Shown in pieces: positions 43,521 through 51,780 of a stretch of DNA of 64,000 nt. Origin of the DNA: Nocardia asiatica NBRC 100129. Lineage in GTDB: Bacteria > Actinomycetota > Actinomycetes > Mycobacteriales > Mycobacteriaceae. The first letter of the stretch is position 1, and each line of letters begins with the position of its first letter. Below the pieces are notes generated by a model, which searched no databases, was not told the DNA's origin, and worked only from the letters and a program-made list of their open reading frames with translations. A program made the translations under genes and the position numbers. The stretch lies in assembly GCF_000308415.1 (NCBI RefSeq), contig NZ_BAFS01000209.1, forward strand, positions 1-64,000, in the 5' to 3' direction.

Positions 43521-45994
43521 ACATCGCACAAGCCCCCGAGCAGGGGTGGCTGGGCCGGGCGCTTGTCGCGCCCGGCCGGGCCTTGGCCGATCTGACCCAC
43601 GCCGCCGAACGAATCGCCTCGACTGGGGATGGGCTCGTCGCTGTCCTGGCCGTGCTCGGGGTGCTCGCCGCGGTGCCGTTTCTGGGCCGGTGGCGTCGGC
43701 GCCGGCTGAGTGCACGTGCTCGCCAAATCACCGTGCTCACCCCACCCGAGGTCGACGCCAAAGGCGCGCAGGCGTTCTGGGCGCACCTCATCGGGCAGCT
43801 GCGGCCCGCCTGGGCGCGATTCCTTGTGGGGCAGCCGCATCTGGGGTTCGAGTACACCGTCACCCCGGAGGAGGGGGCCGCGATCCGGCTCTGGGTGCCC
43901 GGCGCGATCCCACCCGGTCTCATCGAACGCGCCATCGCCTCGGCGTGGCCCGGCGCACACACCGACACCCTCGAACCCGCCCGGCCCCCGCTACCGATCC
44001 CGGTGAAGGGTGTGCGGCGGGTCGTGGCCGGGGGCGAGTTGCGGCTCGGGCGCCGTGAGGGACTCCCGTTGAGTACCGATCACTCCGGTGATCTGGTGCG
44101 CAACCTGATCACCGCCGCCGACGACCTCGCTCCCGGGCAGGCCGTCTGCGTGCAGATCCTCGCCCGTCCGGTCACCGGCCGCCGCGTCGCGCGAGCCACC
44201 CGCGCCGCGGCGAGCACCAGCACCCGCGCTGGCCTCGTGGCAGGGCTGCTGCGCGAGGCCCTCACCCTGCTCACTCCCGGCACGAGCGCCGCCCGCGTCT
44301 CCCACACCGCCGCTGGTGTGGGAGACGCGCGGGCCACCGACCGCCAAACCTCCCTGGAATACAGTGCCGCCGCCCGCGCGGCAGCGGCCAAAGCGCGAGG
44401 GGCGCACTGGGAGACGGTCGTCCGCTACGCCGCCTCGATCCCGGTCTCCACCGATCCCGACGACATCGCGCCGAAAGCGCAGGCGCGAGCGGTGGCGCGC
44501 GGTCGCGCCGACGCTCTCGCCACGGTGTTCGGAGCGTGCACCGACCACAACTACTACCGGCGGCGTCGTCGCCTGCGCCTCGAGCGGTTGATGCGGCAGC
44601 GGCGTCTCGGGCGTGGGGATGTGCTGTCGGTGCCCGAGCTGGCCACGATCGCGCATCTGCCCACCGACGACGGGCTACCCGGCCTGCAGCGCGCCGGAGC
44701 CCGTGCCCTGTCCCCCGCCCCCGAGATCCCTGTCGGCGGCGAGCACACGAAACCGTTGGGCATGGCCGACACCGGAACTCGCCGCCCGGTCGCGGTCAAG
44801 ATCTCCGATGCCCGCCATCACCTGCACATCCTCGGCCCCACCGGTGTCGGCAAGTCCACCCTGTTGGCGCGCACGATCCTCGATGACGCCGAGGCGGGGC
44901 GCGGGGTGATCGTGATCGATCCGAAGGGCGACCTCGTCACCGACGTCCTGTCGAGGTTGCCGTCGCGCATGGGTGAGCGGGTGGTGCTCTTCGACGCCGA
45001 CTCGGCCGCGCCGCCGCCGTGTGTGAACCCGCTCGATATCGGCCGGATCGGGCGCGCCGGAATGGATCTGGCGGTCGACAACCTCGTGACGGTGTTTCAC
45101 CGGATCTTCCATCAGTGGTGGGGGCCGCGCACCGACGACATCATGCGCGCCAGCCTGCTCACGCTGTGCGCGCAACCCGGCACCGCCACCCTGGCCGACC
45201 TGCCCCGCCTGCTCACCGAGCCCGCGTTCCGGGCGCGGGTCACCCGCACAGCGAAAGACCCGGTCCTGCGCGGGTTCTGGGATAGCTACGAGCAGCTTTC
45301 CGACACCGGCCGCGCTCAACTCACCGGCCCCTTGCTGAACAAACTCAGAGCGTTCCTGCTGAGACCGTTCGTCCGCTCGGCCATCGCGGGAGGACCCAGC
45401 ACCGTCGAGTTCGCCGACATTCTCGACAACGGCGGCATCTGCCTGGCCCGTTTGCCGAAAGGCTCTCTCGGAGAGGAAACCTCACGCCTGGTCGGGTCGC
45501 TGCTGGTGGCGCGGACGTGGCAGGCGGTGACCGCACGGGCGCGGGTGCCCGCCGCCGACCGGCCCGACGCCGCCCTCGTGCTCGATGAGGCGCAGAACTT
45601 CCTCAACCTGTCCACCCCGATCGAGGACATGCTCGCCGAAGCCCGCGGACTGCGCCTGTCGCTGCTGCTGGCACACCAGAACCTCGGCCAACTCTCCCGA
45701 GAACTGCGCGACGGCATCTCAGCCAACGCTCGCAACAAGGTGATCTTCGCCGTCAGCCCCGATGACGCCCGCGACCTGGCCCGTCACACCGACCCCTTGT
45801 TGTCCGAGCACGACCTGTCCCACCTCGACGCCTTCCACGCCGCCGCCCGCCTGCTGGTCGACGGGCAGAACGCGCGACCGTTCACCCTCACCACCCGGCC
45901 CCTGGACCCGCCGATCCCCGGGCGCGCCCGCGAGATCGCCGCCGCCGCCCAAGCCCGCCTCACGGCGCAACCCCCGGACTCCCCACGGTCCTAG
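43517..45994 (+). CDS. VirD4/TraD-like conjugation coupling protein
   Basis: 825 residues from GTG 43517 (GTGA overlap). One membrane helix at about 40-60 (VAVLAVLGVLAAVPFL), a large variable middle, then the motor: ILGPTGVGKSTLLAR (Walker A, about residue 445), IDPKGDLVTDVL, VLDEAQNFL (Walker B, about 690) and LAHQNLGQLS. It carries the relaxase-DNA complex to the VirB4/VirB6 channel. Followed by the Replic_Relax gene after 33 bases. Confidence 0.9.
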   Translation: MNIAQAPEQGWLGRALVAPGRALADLTHAAERIASTGDGLVAVLAVLGVLAAVPFLGRWRRRRLSARARQITVLTPPEVDAKGAQAFWAHLIGQLRPAWARFLVGQPHLGFEYTVTPEEGAAIRLWVPGAIPPGLIERAIASAWPGAHTDTLEPARPPLPIPVKGVRRVVAGGELRLGRREGLPLSTDHSGDLVRNLITAADDLAPGQAVCVQILARPVTGRRVARATRAAASTSTRAGLVAGLLREALTLLTPGTSAARVSHTAAGVGDARATDRQTSLEYSAAARAAAAKARGAHWETVVRYAASIPVSTDPDDIAPKAQARAVARGRADALATVFGACTDHNYYRRRRRLRLERLMRQRRLGRGDVLSVPELATIAHLPTDDGLPGLQRAGARALSPAPEIPVGGEHTKPLGMADTGTRRPVAVKISDARHHLHILGPTGVGKSTLLARTILDDAEAGRGVIVIDPKGDLVTDVLSRLPSRMGERVVLFDADSAAPPPCVNPLDIGRIGRAGMDLAVDNLVTVFHRIFHQWWGPRTDDIMRASLLTLCAQPGTATLADLPRLLTEPAFRARVTRTAKDPVLRGFWDSYEQLSDTGRAQLTGPLLNKLRAFLLRPFVRSAIAGGPSTVEFADILDNGGICLARLPKGSLGEETSRLVGSLLVARTWQAVTARARVPAADRPDAALVLDEAQNFLNLSTPIEDMLAEARGLRLSLLLAHQNLGQLSRELRDGISANARNKVIFAVSPDDARDLARHTDPLLSEHDLSHLDAFHAAARLLVDGQNARPFTLTTRPLDPPIPGRAREIAAAAQARLTAQPPDSPRS

Positions 45995-46027
45995 CCCCGC
46001 TATGCCCCGAGAAAGGCTCCCGTACCG

Positions 46028-47026
46028 ATGATTTCCCGTCCCGACAGGCAAGCCGATACCCGTGCCCCGCGCCCGGCCTGGTCACCTACTACCAGCCCGG
46101 AAAAGAGTTCGGTGGTGCGTGCGTTGACCGGGCGCGACCGCTGGATTGTGCGCATGGTCTACGAGCACCGGGTCCTGACCACCGACCACCTCGCCGACCT
46201 GGCGTTCCCGACCGCCAAGATCGCCCGCCGCCGCCTGGCGATCCTGCACACCTACCGGGTCCTGGACCGATTCCGGCCCATGCGAACTCGTGGCACCGCC
46301 CCCTACCACTGGACCCTCGCCCCCGCCGGAGCAGCGATCCTCGCCGCGGAAGCAGGCGTGAGTGTGCGCGAGCTCGGCTACAACCACCAAACCACGCTCT
46401 CGGTCGCCCACAGCCTGCACCTGACCCACACCCTCGGCGTCGCCGAATGGTTCACCGCCCTGGTCACCCACCCCCACGGCGGGCAGGTGTCGCGGTGGTG
46501 GTCCCAAACCCGCTGCCAACGGCTCTGGGGCGACCTGGCCCGCCCCGACGCCCACGGCCGCTACACCTACGGCCAGGACCTGCTCGACTTCTTCCTCGAA
46601 TACGACCTCGGGACCACCTCCCTGCCTCGGGTCGCGGCCAAGCTTCACGGCTACGGCGAACTGGCCCGAACCACCGGGGTCATCGTCCCGGTCCTGTTGT
46701 GGGTGCCGACCACCGCGCGGGAGGTCAATGCCCGTGTGGCTCTGCGGCGAACCTGGGAGCGGTTGCCCGACCCCGAGGCGGTACCGGTCGCTACCGCCGC
46801 CGCCGAGTTCCTCGGCTCCATCTCCGGGACCAGTCCGGCCGAGCAGGTGTGGCTGCCGCTGCACACCGACTCCGGCCGCAGGCACCTGCACGAACTCGGC
46901 ACCGTCTGGCCGCGACGGACCCGACCCGAAGACGGCATCGACCCGGAGGTGACCTGGGCACCGCTGAGCGGAACCGTCGCCCTGGCCCCGCCGCCGCCGA
47001 GTCCCCCGGCTTCCGAGCACTGGTGA
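46028..47026 (+). CDS. Replication-relaxation (Replic_Relax) family protein
   Basis: 332 residues. N-terminal winged helix (LTGRDRWIVRMVYEHRVLTT then FPTAKIARRRLAIL) followed by a domain with conserved SVAHSLHLTHTLGVAEWF and FFLEYDLGTTS, the hallmark of the Replic_Relax family in actinobacterial conjugative elements. Proposed to work at the origin in replication or relaxation; biochemistry is limited. It is the only candidate for a relaxase-like function in the visible part of the element. Confidence 0.85.
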   Translation: MISRPDRQADTRAPRPAWSPTTSPEKSSVVRALTGRDRWIVRMVYEHRVLTTDHLADLAFPTAKIARRRLAILHTYRVLDRFRPMRTRGTAPYHWTLAPAGAAILAAEAGVSVRELGYNHQTTLSVAHSLHLTHTLGVAEWFTALVTHPHGGQVSRWWSQTRCQRLWGDLARPDAHGRYTYGQDLLDFFLEYDLGTTSLPRVAAKLHGYGELARTTGVIVPVLLWVPTTAREVNARVALRRTWERLPDPEAVPVATAAAEFLGSISGTSPAEQVWLPLHTDSGRRHLHELGTVWPRRTRPEDGIDPEVTWAPLSGTVALAPPPPSPPASEHW

Positions 47027-47033
47027 GGTAGCG

Positions 47034-47525
47034 ATGCTGGTCAAGACACTCGGAGCGGGATTCGCGGGGTTCGTGTTCCTCACGGTCGTGATCGCGGCCG
47101 TGGTCAGCGCCGTCGTCGTGTTCGACCACGCGCTCACGCCCGCCCCGGGGGCCTCGACCGGCACCGGCTCGTCCCCGAGTACCGAAGCGCAACAAGATAT
47201 CCCGGCCGAGATGCTCGTGCTCTACCAGGCCGCTGCCGGGGATTACCGCGTCGATCTGGCGGGAATGCAGGCCCTGGTCGATCAGGCCGCTGATCTGGAG
47301 ACGCGAATCGATGATCGGCTACGCGACATCCAGTCGCGCATCGCCGACCTGCACATCAACTGGACCGGCCAGGTCGCCGACGCGCACCGCGCCGCCGCCA
47401 CGGAATGGGCCAGCGGTGCGGCAGAGATGAACGCCGCTCTTGGGGAACTTCGGCAAGCACTGGGGCGGGCACGAACGGTCTATCACAGTGTGGGCCAGAC
47501 GAACGTCGGGATGTGGCCCCGGTGA
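47034..47525 (+). CDS. Fusion of a VirB1-like N-terminus with a WXG100/ESAT-6-like protein
   Basis: 163 residues, ribosome site GAGG. Residues 1-64 look like the start of a conjugation lytic transglycosylase (membrane helix, then linker and IPAEMLVLYQAAAG). From YRVDLAGMQALVDQAADLET onward the protein is an ESX-type WXG100 partner, including the turn LHINWTGQVADAH and a final NVGMWPR. No catalytic transglycosylase domain remains. The join is in frame at about base 47,235. The WXG100 part has no start of its own. Its stop overlaps the toxin start. Confidence 0.7.
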   Translation: MLVKTLGAGFAGFVFLTVVIAAVVSAVVVFDHALTPAPGASTGTGSSPSTEAQQDIPAEMLVLYQAAAGDYRVDLAGMQALVDQAADLETRIDDRLRDIQSRIADLHINWTGQVADAHRAAATEWASGAAEMNAALGELRQALGRARTVYHSVGQTNVGMWPR

Positions 47526-48910
47526 CGGCACCGACCGTCCCGGTGATTGTTCACCGTGCTGATGAATATGGTTCTGCTGGCGACGTTTTCGGCCAGATGT
47601 CGACCGACATGGTGACCACGCACTCATCGCTTGTCGCGGTGTTGACTGCGTATGCGGGAATGGCCGGCAGTGACAGCGTCGGCGGGCAGTGGGCCGCCGG
47701 CTACGACGAGGCCGCGCAACTCGCGGTCTCGACGTCGTCGAAACTGGCGACCTCGTGTGGTCAGATCCGAGACTTGATTGTCGTCGGTGCTCACAATCAT
47801 CAGGTGGCCGAAGCCGCGGCTGCTCACCGTGAACTCCCGCCGCCCCCAGCGCCGTCGCTGTCGGTGGATCCATGTCTGCCCGAGAGCATTCCTTCTGCGG
47901 CGGGCGACGGGATCCCGGAGCCGTTCGGGTGGTCGTTCATCAAGGATGCCGTCGGCTTCGGGTGGCCGAACGGGCACCAAGACCAACTGAACGCGGCCAA
48001 GACCGCCTGGCATACCGTTGCCGCCGACTTCCGCACGGTCGCCGGGCAAGTCCCTCACGCCGTCGACATGCTCACCAACCAGCAGTCACCCGAGATCGAC
48101 ATCGCGGTGACCACCTGTCGAGCGCGGCAATCAGATCTCCACACGTTGGCCGACACATGCCAGACCCTCGGGGATGCCTGCGGCGAGTACGCACACTACC
48201 TCGACGAAGCCCACCACCAGATCCTCGACGAACTCGAAGCTCTCGCCATCGAGACGGTCGCTGCCGAGGCCGCATTCGCAGTCCTCGCACCTTTCACCGC
48301 GACCGTGTCCGAATGGGTCGGCAATGCCGCCCTGGCCGGGCGAATCGCTGTGAAGGCTCGGCGTATCGCAACGATCATCGGCGAGCTCTCAGCGAGGGTG
48401 GCGAAAATCGTCACCAACACCGTCCGTCCCCTCGTCGAGCGGCTGAAACCTCTGCTCGAGAAGATCCGGCTCTGGGTGGAAGCGGCGAGAACCAAGTTCC
48501 TCGGTCGCGGCCGACCCGCTGCGTTGTACTCACGCTCCGGCGCCCTGTCGAACCGAGAAGTCCTCGAAGGCAATGTCGGACTACCCAGAACCATGGAAAC
48601 GATCGAATACTACGCAAGACTGGCCGGTGTAGACCTCCGCGGCACCAAACTGGAAATCCTCGATGACGCCGACACAATCTCCTACCTGGACTTCCAAGGA
48701 GCTATCGCCAGAACCGACTCCCTCGGTGTACAGCTCGGGCCAGCGGCGTTCCAGGACGCGGAAACGCTTGTCCGCACGCTGGCACACGAGAGCGTGCACG
48801 TCCGGCAATACGCGGACGGTAGCATCAGCTCGATGACCAGCGCGCTGGAACAAGAAGCCTACGCAGCCGAGGACGCATTCGTCGCTACCTGGCGGAGGAA
48901 CACACAATGA
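47522..48910 (+). CDS. ESX-type polymorphic toxin with C-terminal HExxHxxQ metallopeptidase domain
   Basis: 462 residues from GTG 47522, overlapping the WXG100 stop. Residues 1-130 form a helical WXG-like export domain; 140-330 are long helices (AVDMLTNQQSPEIDIAVTTC); the tail (about 350-462) carries TLAHESVHVRQYADGS, an HExxHxxQ zinc site, followed by ALEQEAY, a plausible third Glu ligand. Layout and neighbours (WXG100 before, short gene overlapping after) are those of type VII secreted toxins. Target unknown; it may act on the cell wall or on proteins of rivals. Confidence 0.75.
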   Translation: MTAPTVPVIVHRADEYGSAGDVFGQMSTDMVTTHSSLVAVLTAYAGMAGSDSVGGQWAAGYDEAAQLAVSTSSKLATSCGQIRDLIVVGAHNHQVAEAAAAHRELPPPPAPSLSVDPCLPESIPSAAGDGIPEPFGWSFIKDAVGFGWPNGHQDQLNAAKTAWHTVAADFRTVAGQVPHAVDMLTNQQSPEIDIAVTTCRARQSDLHTLADTCQTLGDACGEYAHYLDEAHHQILDELEALAIETVAAEAAFAVLAPFTATVSEWVGNAALAGRIAVKARRIATIIGELSARVAKIVTNTVRPLVERLKPLLEKIRLWVEAARTKFLGRGRPAALYSRSGALSNREVLEGNVGLPRTMETIEYYARLAGVDLRGTKLEILDDADTISYLDFQGAIARTDSLGVQLGPAAFQDAETLVRTLAHESVHVRQYADGSISSMTSALEQEAYAAEDAFVATWRRNTQ

Positions 48911-49164
48911 CCGAATCGCGCTTGATCGTCGAAAGAGTCGACTTCCTCCCCACGCGCGCGCAATGGGTATTCGTCACCGGCACGCTGTCCGGCGACCCCG
49001 TCCATATCGGCGACACGGTGGCCGTCGAAGACGCGAACCAGCGAACCGTCACCACCATCAAATCCATCGAAATCCACAGTCCACCAGGCAAGACGACGAT
49101 CGCGCTGGACGTCGCTCTCCGGCCGCTGATCACCACGGGCACGGTGATCAGCCGTCAGGGATGA
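48907..49164 (+). CDS. Probable immunity protein to the metallopeptidase toxin
   Basis: 85 residues, starting inside the toxin stop (ATGA). Predicted all-beta with a barrel-like motif GDPVHIGDTVAVEDAN. Size, overlap and position make an immunity role likely; the sequence itself is not diagnostic. No signal or membrane helix, so it would act in the cytoplasm. Confidence 0.6.
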   Translation: MTESRLIVERVDFLPTRAQWVFVTGTLSGDPVHIGDTVAVEDANQRTVTTIKSIEIHSPPGKTTIALDVALRPLITTGTVISRQG

Positions 49165-49297
49165 ATACAGGTGAGCGAGCAATTGTCACCCGCCCTGCCG
49201 GACACGGACTTCCTCGTCGCCGCCAAGGCTTCGTCGTGCGCCAAACCGAATGACCTATCTATTCGCCGCAGGTAGCCCAAGGAACCGACTCACAGCC

Positions 49298-49729
49298 ATG
49301 ACCAACCTCCAGCAATGGGAGCAGCGGCTCCAGCAAGACCTCGCCCAGATCCGCCGCAACGGCCAGCAACTCGCCAGGCAGGCAGCCAGCCTCCGGGGCC
49401 GCGGCGAAGTCCGCGGAGTCCTGATCGAAGTCGACACCACAGGCGAGATCACCGACCTGAAGATCGCACCCGGCGCCATGAAATGGACCAGCACCCAGCT
49501 CACCAGCGCCCTGCTCGACTGCCACCGCAAAGCCCGCACCGAAGTGCGAGCCAAAGCCGAACGCCTCCTGCAGAAAGCCGATCCCCGCATCCGCGACCAG
49601 GCCAAACTCCTCGAAACCCCACCCACACCCACAGGCCAGCGAAGCAGGCCGACCAGCGAAGCCGACGTCCAAGCCGCCGACGATGCGTACTTCGAACGCC
49701 GAAACCTGTACGGCGGCTGGACCGACTGA
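49298..49729 (+). CDS. YbaB/EbfC family protein (ESX-associated)
   Basis: 143 residues from ATG 49298 (48 bases inside a longer frame). The helix QQWEQRLQQDLAQIRRNGQQ and the strand VRGVLIEVDTTGEITDLKI give the YbaB/EbfC fold; the tail ends with ADVQAADDAYFERRN. In Nocardia and relatives such proteins often stand beside WXG100 and toxin genes rather than dnaX. Possibly a chaperone or DNA-binding partner of the toxin locus. A second tail of this family lies at 50906 on the other strand. Confidence 0.75.
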   Translation: MTNLQQWEQRLQQDLAQIRRNGQQLARQAASLRGRGEVRGVLIEVDTTGEITDLKIAPGAMKWTSTQLTSALLDCHRKARTEVRAKAERLLQKADPRIRDQAKLLETPPTPTGQRSRPTSEADVQAADDAYFERRNLYGGWTD

Positions 49730-49890
49730 TTTCGGCCCCACCACCTTTGCCGCCGTGTTCGGCCCAAGCTGCCTCTGCCGGTGTTCAGGGCGAGCGCCCC
49801 TCGCGAAACCGGCGGGCCCCGGACATAGTCCAGGCGCCTGCCTCGAATAAATGACTAGAGGTCCACGGCGCTCCAACCGATCATCGTGCA

Positions 49891-50829
49891 ATGTCCGATA
49901 GTGAAGGCACCGCGAGTCGGATCGAGTGGCACGAGTTGCCGCAGCCGGTACGTACCGGGATCGAGGCCCGCCTCGGCGCGCCGGTGCGATCGGCGGTCAC
50001 GCAGACGGGCGGGTACAGCCACGGCGCGGCCGTGCGGCTGCTGTTGAACGACGGCCGCAGAGCGTTCGCCAAGGTGATCAACCGTGATGACAAACTGTGC
50101 GGGATGTACCAGACCGAGGCACGCACCGCAGCGCGGCTACCGCCCACGGTCCCGACACCGGCGGTCCAGTTCACCGCCGAGCTCGCCGGGTGGTTCGTCA
50201 TGGTATTCGACGACGTCGCGGGCCGCCATCCACGTCTCGATCAGCCGACCGAGCTGGATGCGGTACTCACGGCAGTGGAGCAGTTGGCGAACGTGCTGAC
50301 GCCCAGCCCGATCCCCGATGTGCCCACGATGGCCGACAGCTACGGGCCAGAGCTGAACTGCTGGCGGCACTTCGCCGAGCACGGGGCGCCCGTCGACCTC
50401 GACAGCTGGTCGCTGCGCAATCTGGATCGGCTGGCCGAGTTGGAATCGACCTGGGCCGAACCCACAGGCGGCGTGACCCTGCTGCACACAGATCTGCGGC
50501 CGGACAACATGCTCCTTCGCCCCGACGGCACAGTCGTGGTGATCGACTGGGCGTGGCCCTGCGTCGGCGCCGCCTGGCTCGAACTCGTCTCGCTGGCACC
50601 CTCGATCGCCGCCAGCGGAATTGACCCCGACCCGATCCTTGCGGCCCATCCGCTGACCCGCACAGCCGACTCGGCCGCCGTCAATGCCTTTCTCTGTGCA
50701 CTGGTCGGCTACTGGGCACACAACAGCCGCATGCCCCCACCTCCACATTCGCCGAAACTCCGCCATCACCAAGCATATTCGGCGCAAGTGTCGGGAGAAT
50801 GGCTGCGTCGACGACTTGCATGGCCGTAG
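49891..50829 (+). CDS. APH/choline kinase family phosphotransferase
   Basis: 312 residues. Kinase-fold motifs: catalytic loop LLHTDLRPDNMLL, metal-binding VVIDWAWP and, near the front, AFAKVIN with the ATP Lys. The family includes aminoglycoside and macrolide phosphotransferases and many enzymes of unknown substrate, so resistance should not be assumed. It is cargo between the toxin locus and the defence genes. No evident operon partner. Confidence 0.85.
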   Translation: MSDSEGTASRIEWHELPQPVRTGIEARLGAPVRSAVTQTGGYSHGAAVRLLLNDGRRAFAKVINRDDKLCGMYQTEARTAARLPPTVPTPAVQFTAELAGWFVMVFDDVAGRHPRLDQPTELDAVLTAVEQLANVLTPSPIPDVPTMADSYGPELNCWRHFAEHGAPVDLDSWSLRNLDRLAELESTWAEPTGGVTLLHTDLRPDNMLLRPDGTVVVIDWAWPCVGAAWLELVSLAPSIAASGIDPDPILAAHPLTRTADSAAVNAFLCALVGYWAHNSRMPPPPHSPKLRHHQAYSAQVSGEWLRRRLAWP

Positions 50830-50905
50830 CTGCCACACGGCATTTATCGGTGACGAGTTTCTGATTCCGACGACAGCGGAGACAGATGCCTGCAGGGGTC
50901 GCGGG

Positions 50906-51026
50906 CTAGTGGTTGGTGCGCCAGCCGAGGCGGTTCATCAGCTCGAAGTAGGCGTCATCGGCGGCTTGGATCTCGTCCTCGCTCATCTGGCGCCGAGGTT
51001 GCGGTGTGGTGCGCCGCTGCGCGCTC
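50906..51026 (-). pseudogene. 3' remnant of a YbaB/EbfC family gene
   Basis: The last about 40 codons (SEDEIQAADDAYFELMNRLG) match the tail of the 49298 protein (ADVQAADDAYFERRN). The rest of the gene is missing, replaced by the HNH gene end. The remnant marks an older recombination in this cargo zone. Confidence 0.6.
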
Positions 51027-51780
51027 AGGCTAGGATTGCCGCGCGCAACTCCTCGTCTCTCAGTAAGGCGAGGATGCCCGGGTCTGTATCGACGAAGGCT
51101 CCCTCGGCGCGCTCGGACGCGGCCTTGTGTAGGGCCGCGTGACATACATCGGCGAAGGGCTCATCACGCATGCACCAGGTGTAGAAGTGTATGTCGTCTT
51201 CATTCCCCAGGTCACGAGCGCGCGACCAGTTCTTAAGGAAAGACCCCAGCTTCATCCAGGCTTTTTGTCTGGCTCGGGGGCGCGGCTCCTTGTTGAGCCC
51301 GCACACCTCGATCGTCCATTGCCCTTTCTTCGAGCCGTCGACAGCGCGGTAGATACCACTCACCAACTGGAGATCGAGATGGTCGAATGGGTTCTCGCGT
51401 GTCGGATCGATCAGGAGTGATCCGAGCAATCCGTCACTCCGGTGCTTGTCGCGTTTGAACCGCGAGTTGCACGTCGAGCAGGCGAGCAAAAGGTTTGGCC
51501 AGTAGAACGTGCGCAGAGAGCAGTGAGACCTCGGTACGAAATGATCAACTGTGTCGGCCATATGGTTACCGCAATACATGCAGCAGTCCAGGCCAGGTGC
51601 CATGGCCTCAAGAGCGTCTTTTACTGGTTTATATACGTCACGGCGAATGGAGTCCCGTTTCCACATCCGCTCGGCGTGATCGGTACGGTCTGGGATTGAG
51701 GTGTCCGCAAGTTCCTGCGTCAGCTTCAGAAGCGAGGATTCCAACTCAGAATTCAGACGCGGTCGTACGATCTTGATCAA
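51025..51780 (-). CDS. ptuB: PtuB-like HNH endonuclease (Septu-type defence)
   Basis: 251 residues from a TTG at 51780 that overlaps the ATPase stop (TTGA). HNH module at about residues 85-135: CMYCGN, DHFVPRSH and CSTCNSRF, with four Cys for a structural zinc. The rest is helical. The gene pair ATPase-HNH with overlapping reading frames is the Septu (PtuA-PtuB) arrangement, an anti-phage system. It would be the nuclease effector, held or triggered by the ATPase. Alternative: a generic HNH-ATPase pair not yet typed. Confidence 0.75.
   Translation of the reverse strand: MIKIVRPRLNSELESSLLKLTQELADTSIPDRTDHAERMWKRDSIRRDVYKPVKDALEAMAPGLDCCMYCGNHMADTVDHFVPRSHCSLRTFYWPNLLLACSTCNSRFKRDKHRSDGLLGSLLIDPTRENPFDHLDLQLVSGIYRAVDGSKKGQWTIEVCGLNKEPRPRARQKAWMKLGSFLKNWSRARDLGNEDDIHFYTWCMRDEPFADVCHAALHKAASERAEGAFVDTDPGILALLRDEELRAAILA

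Noticed and set aside
49171..49275. 34-codon ORF starting GTG 49171 (MSEQLSPALPDTDFLVAAKA)
   Set aside because: Short, no recognisable family, overlaps the front of the longer EbfC frame; could be a toxin-locus remnant but cannot be supported.
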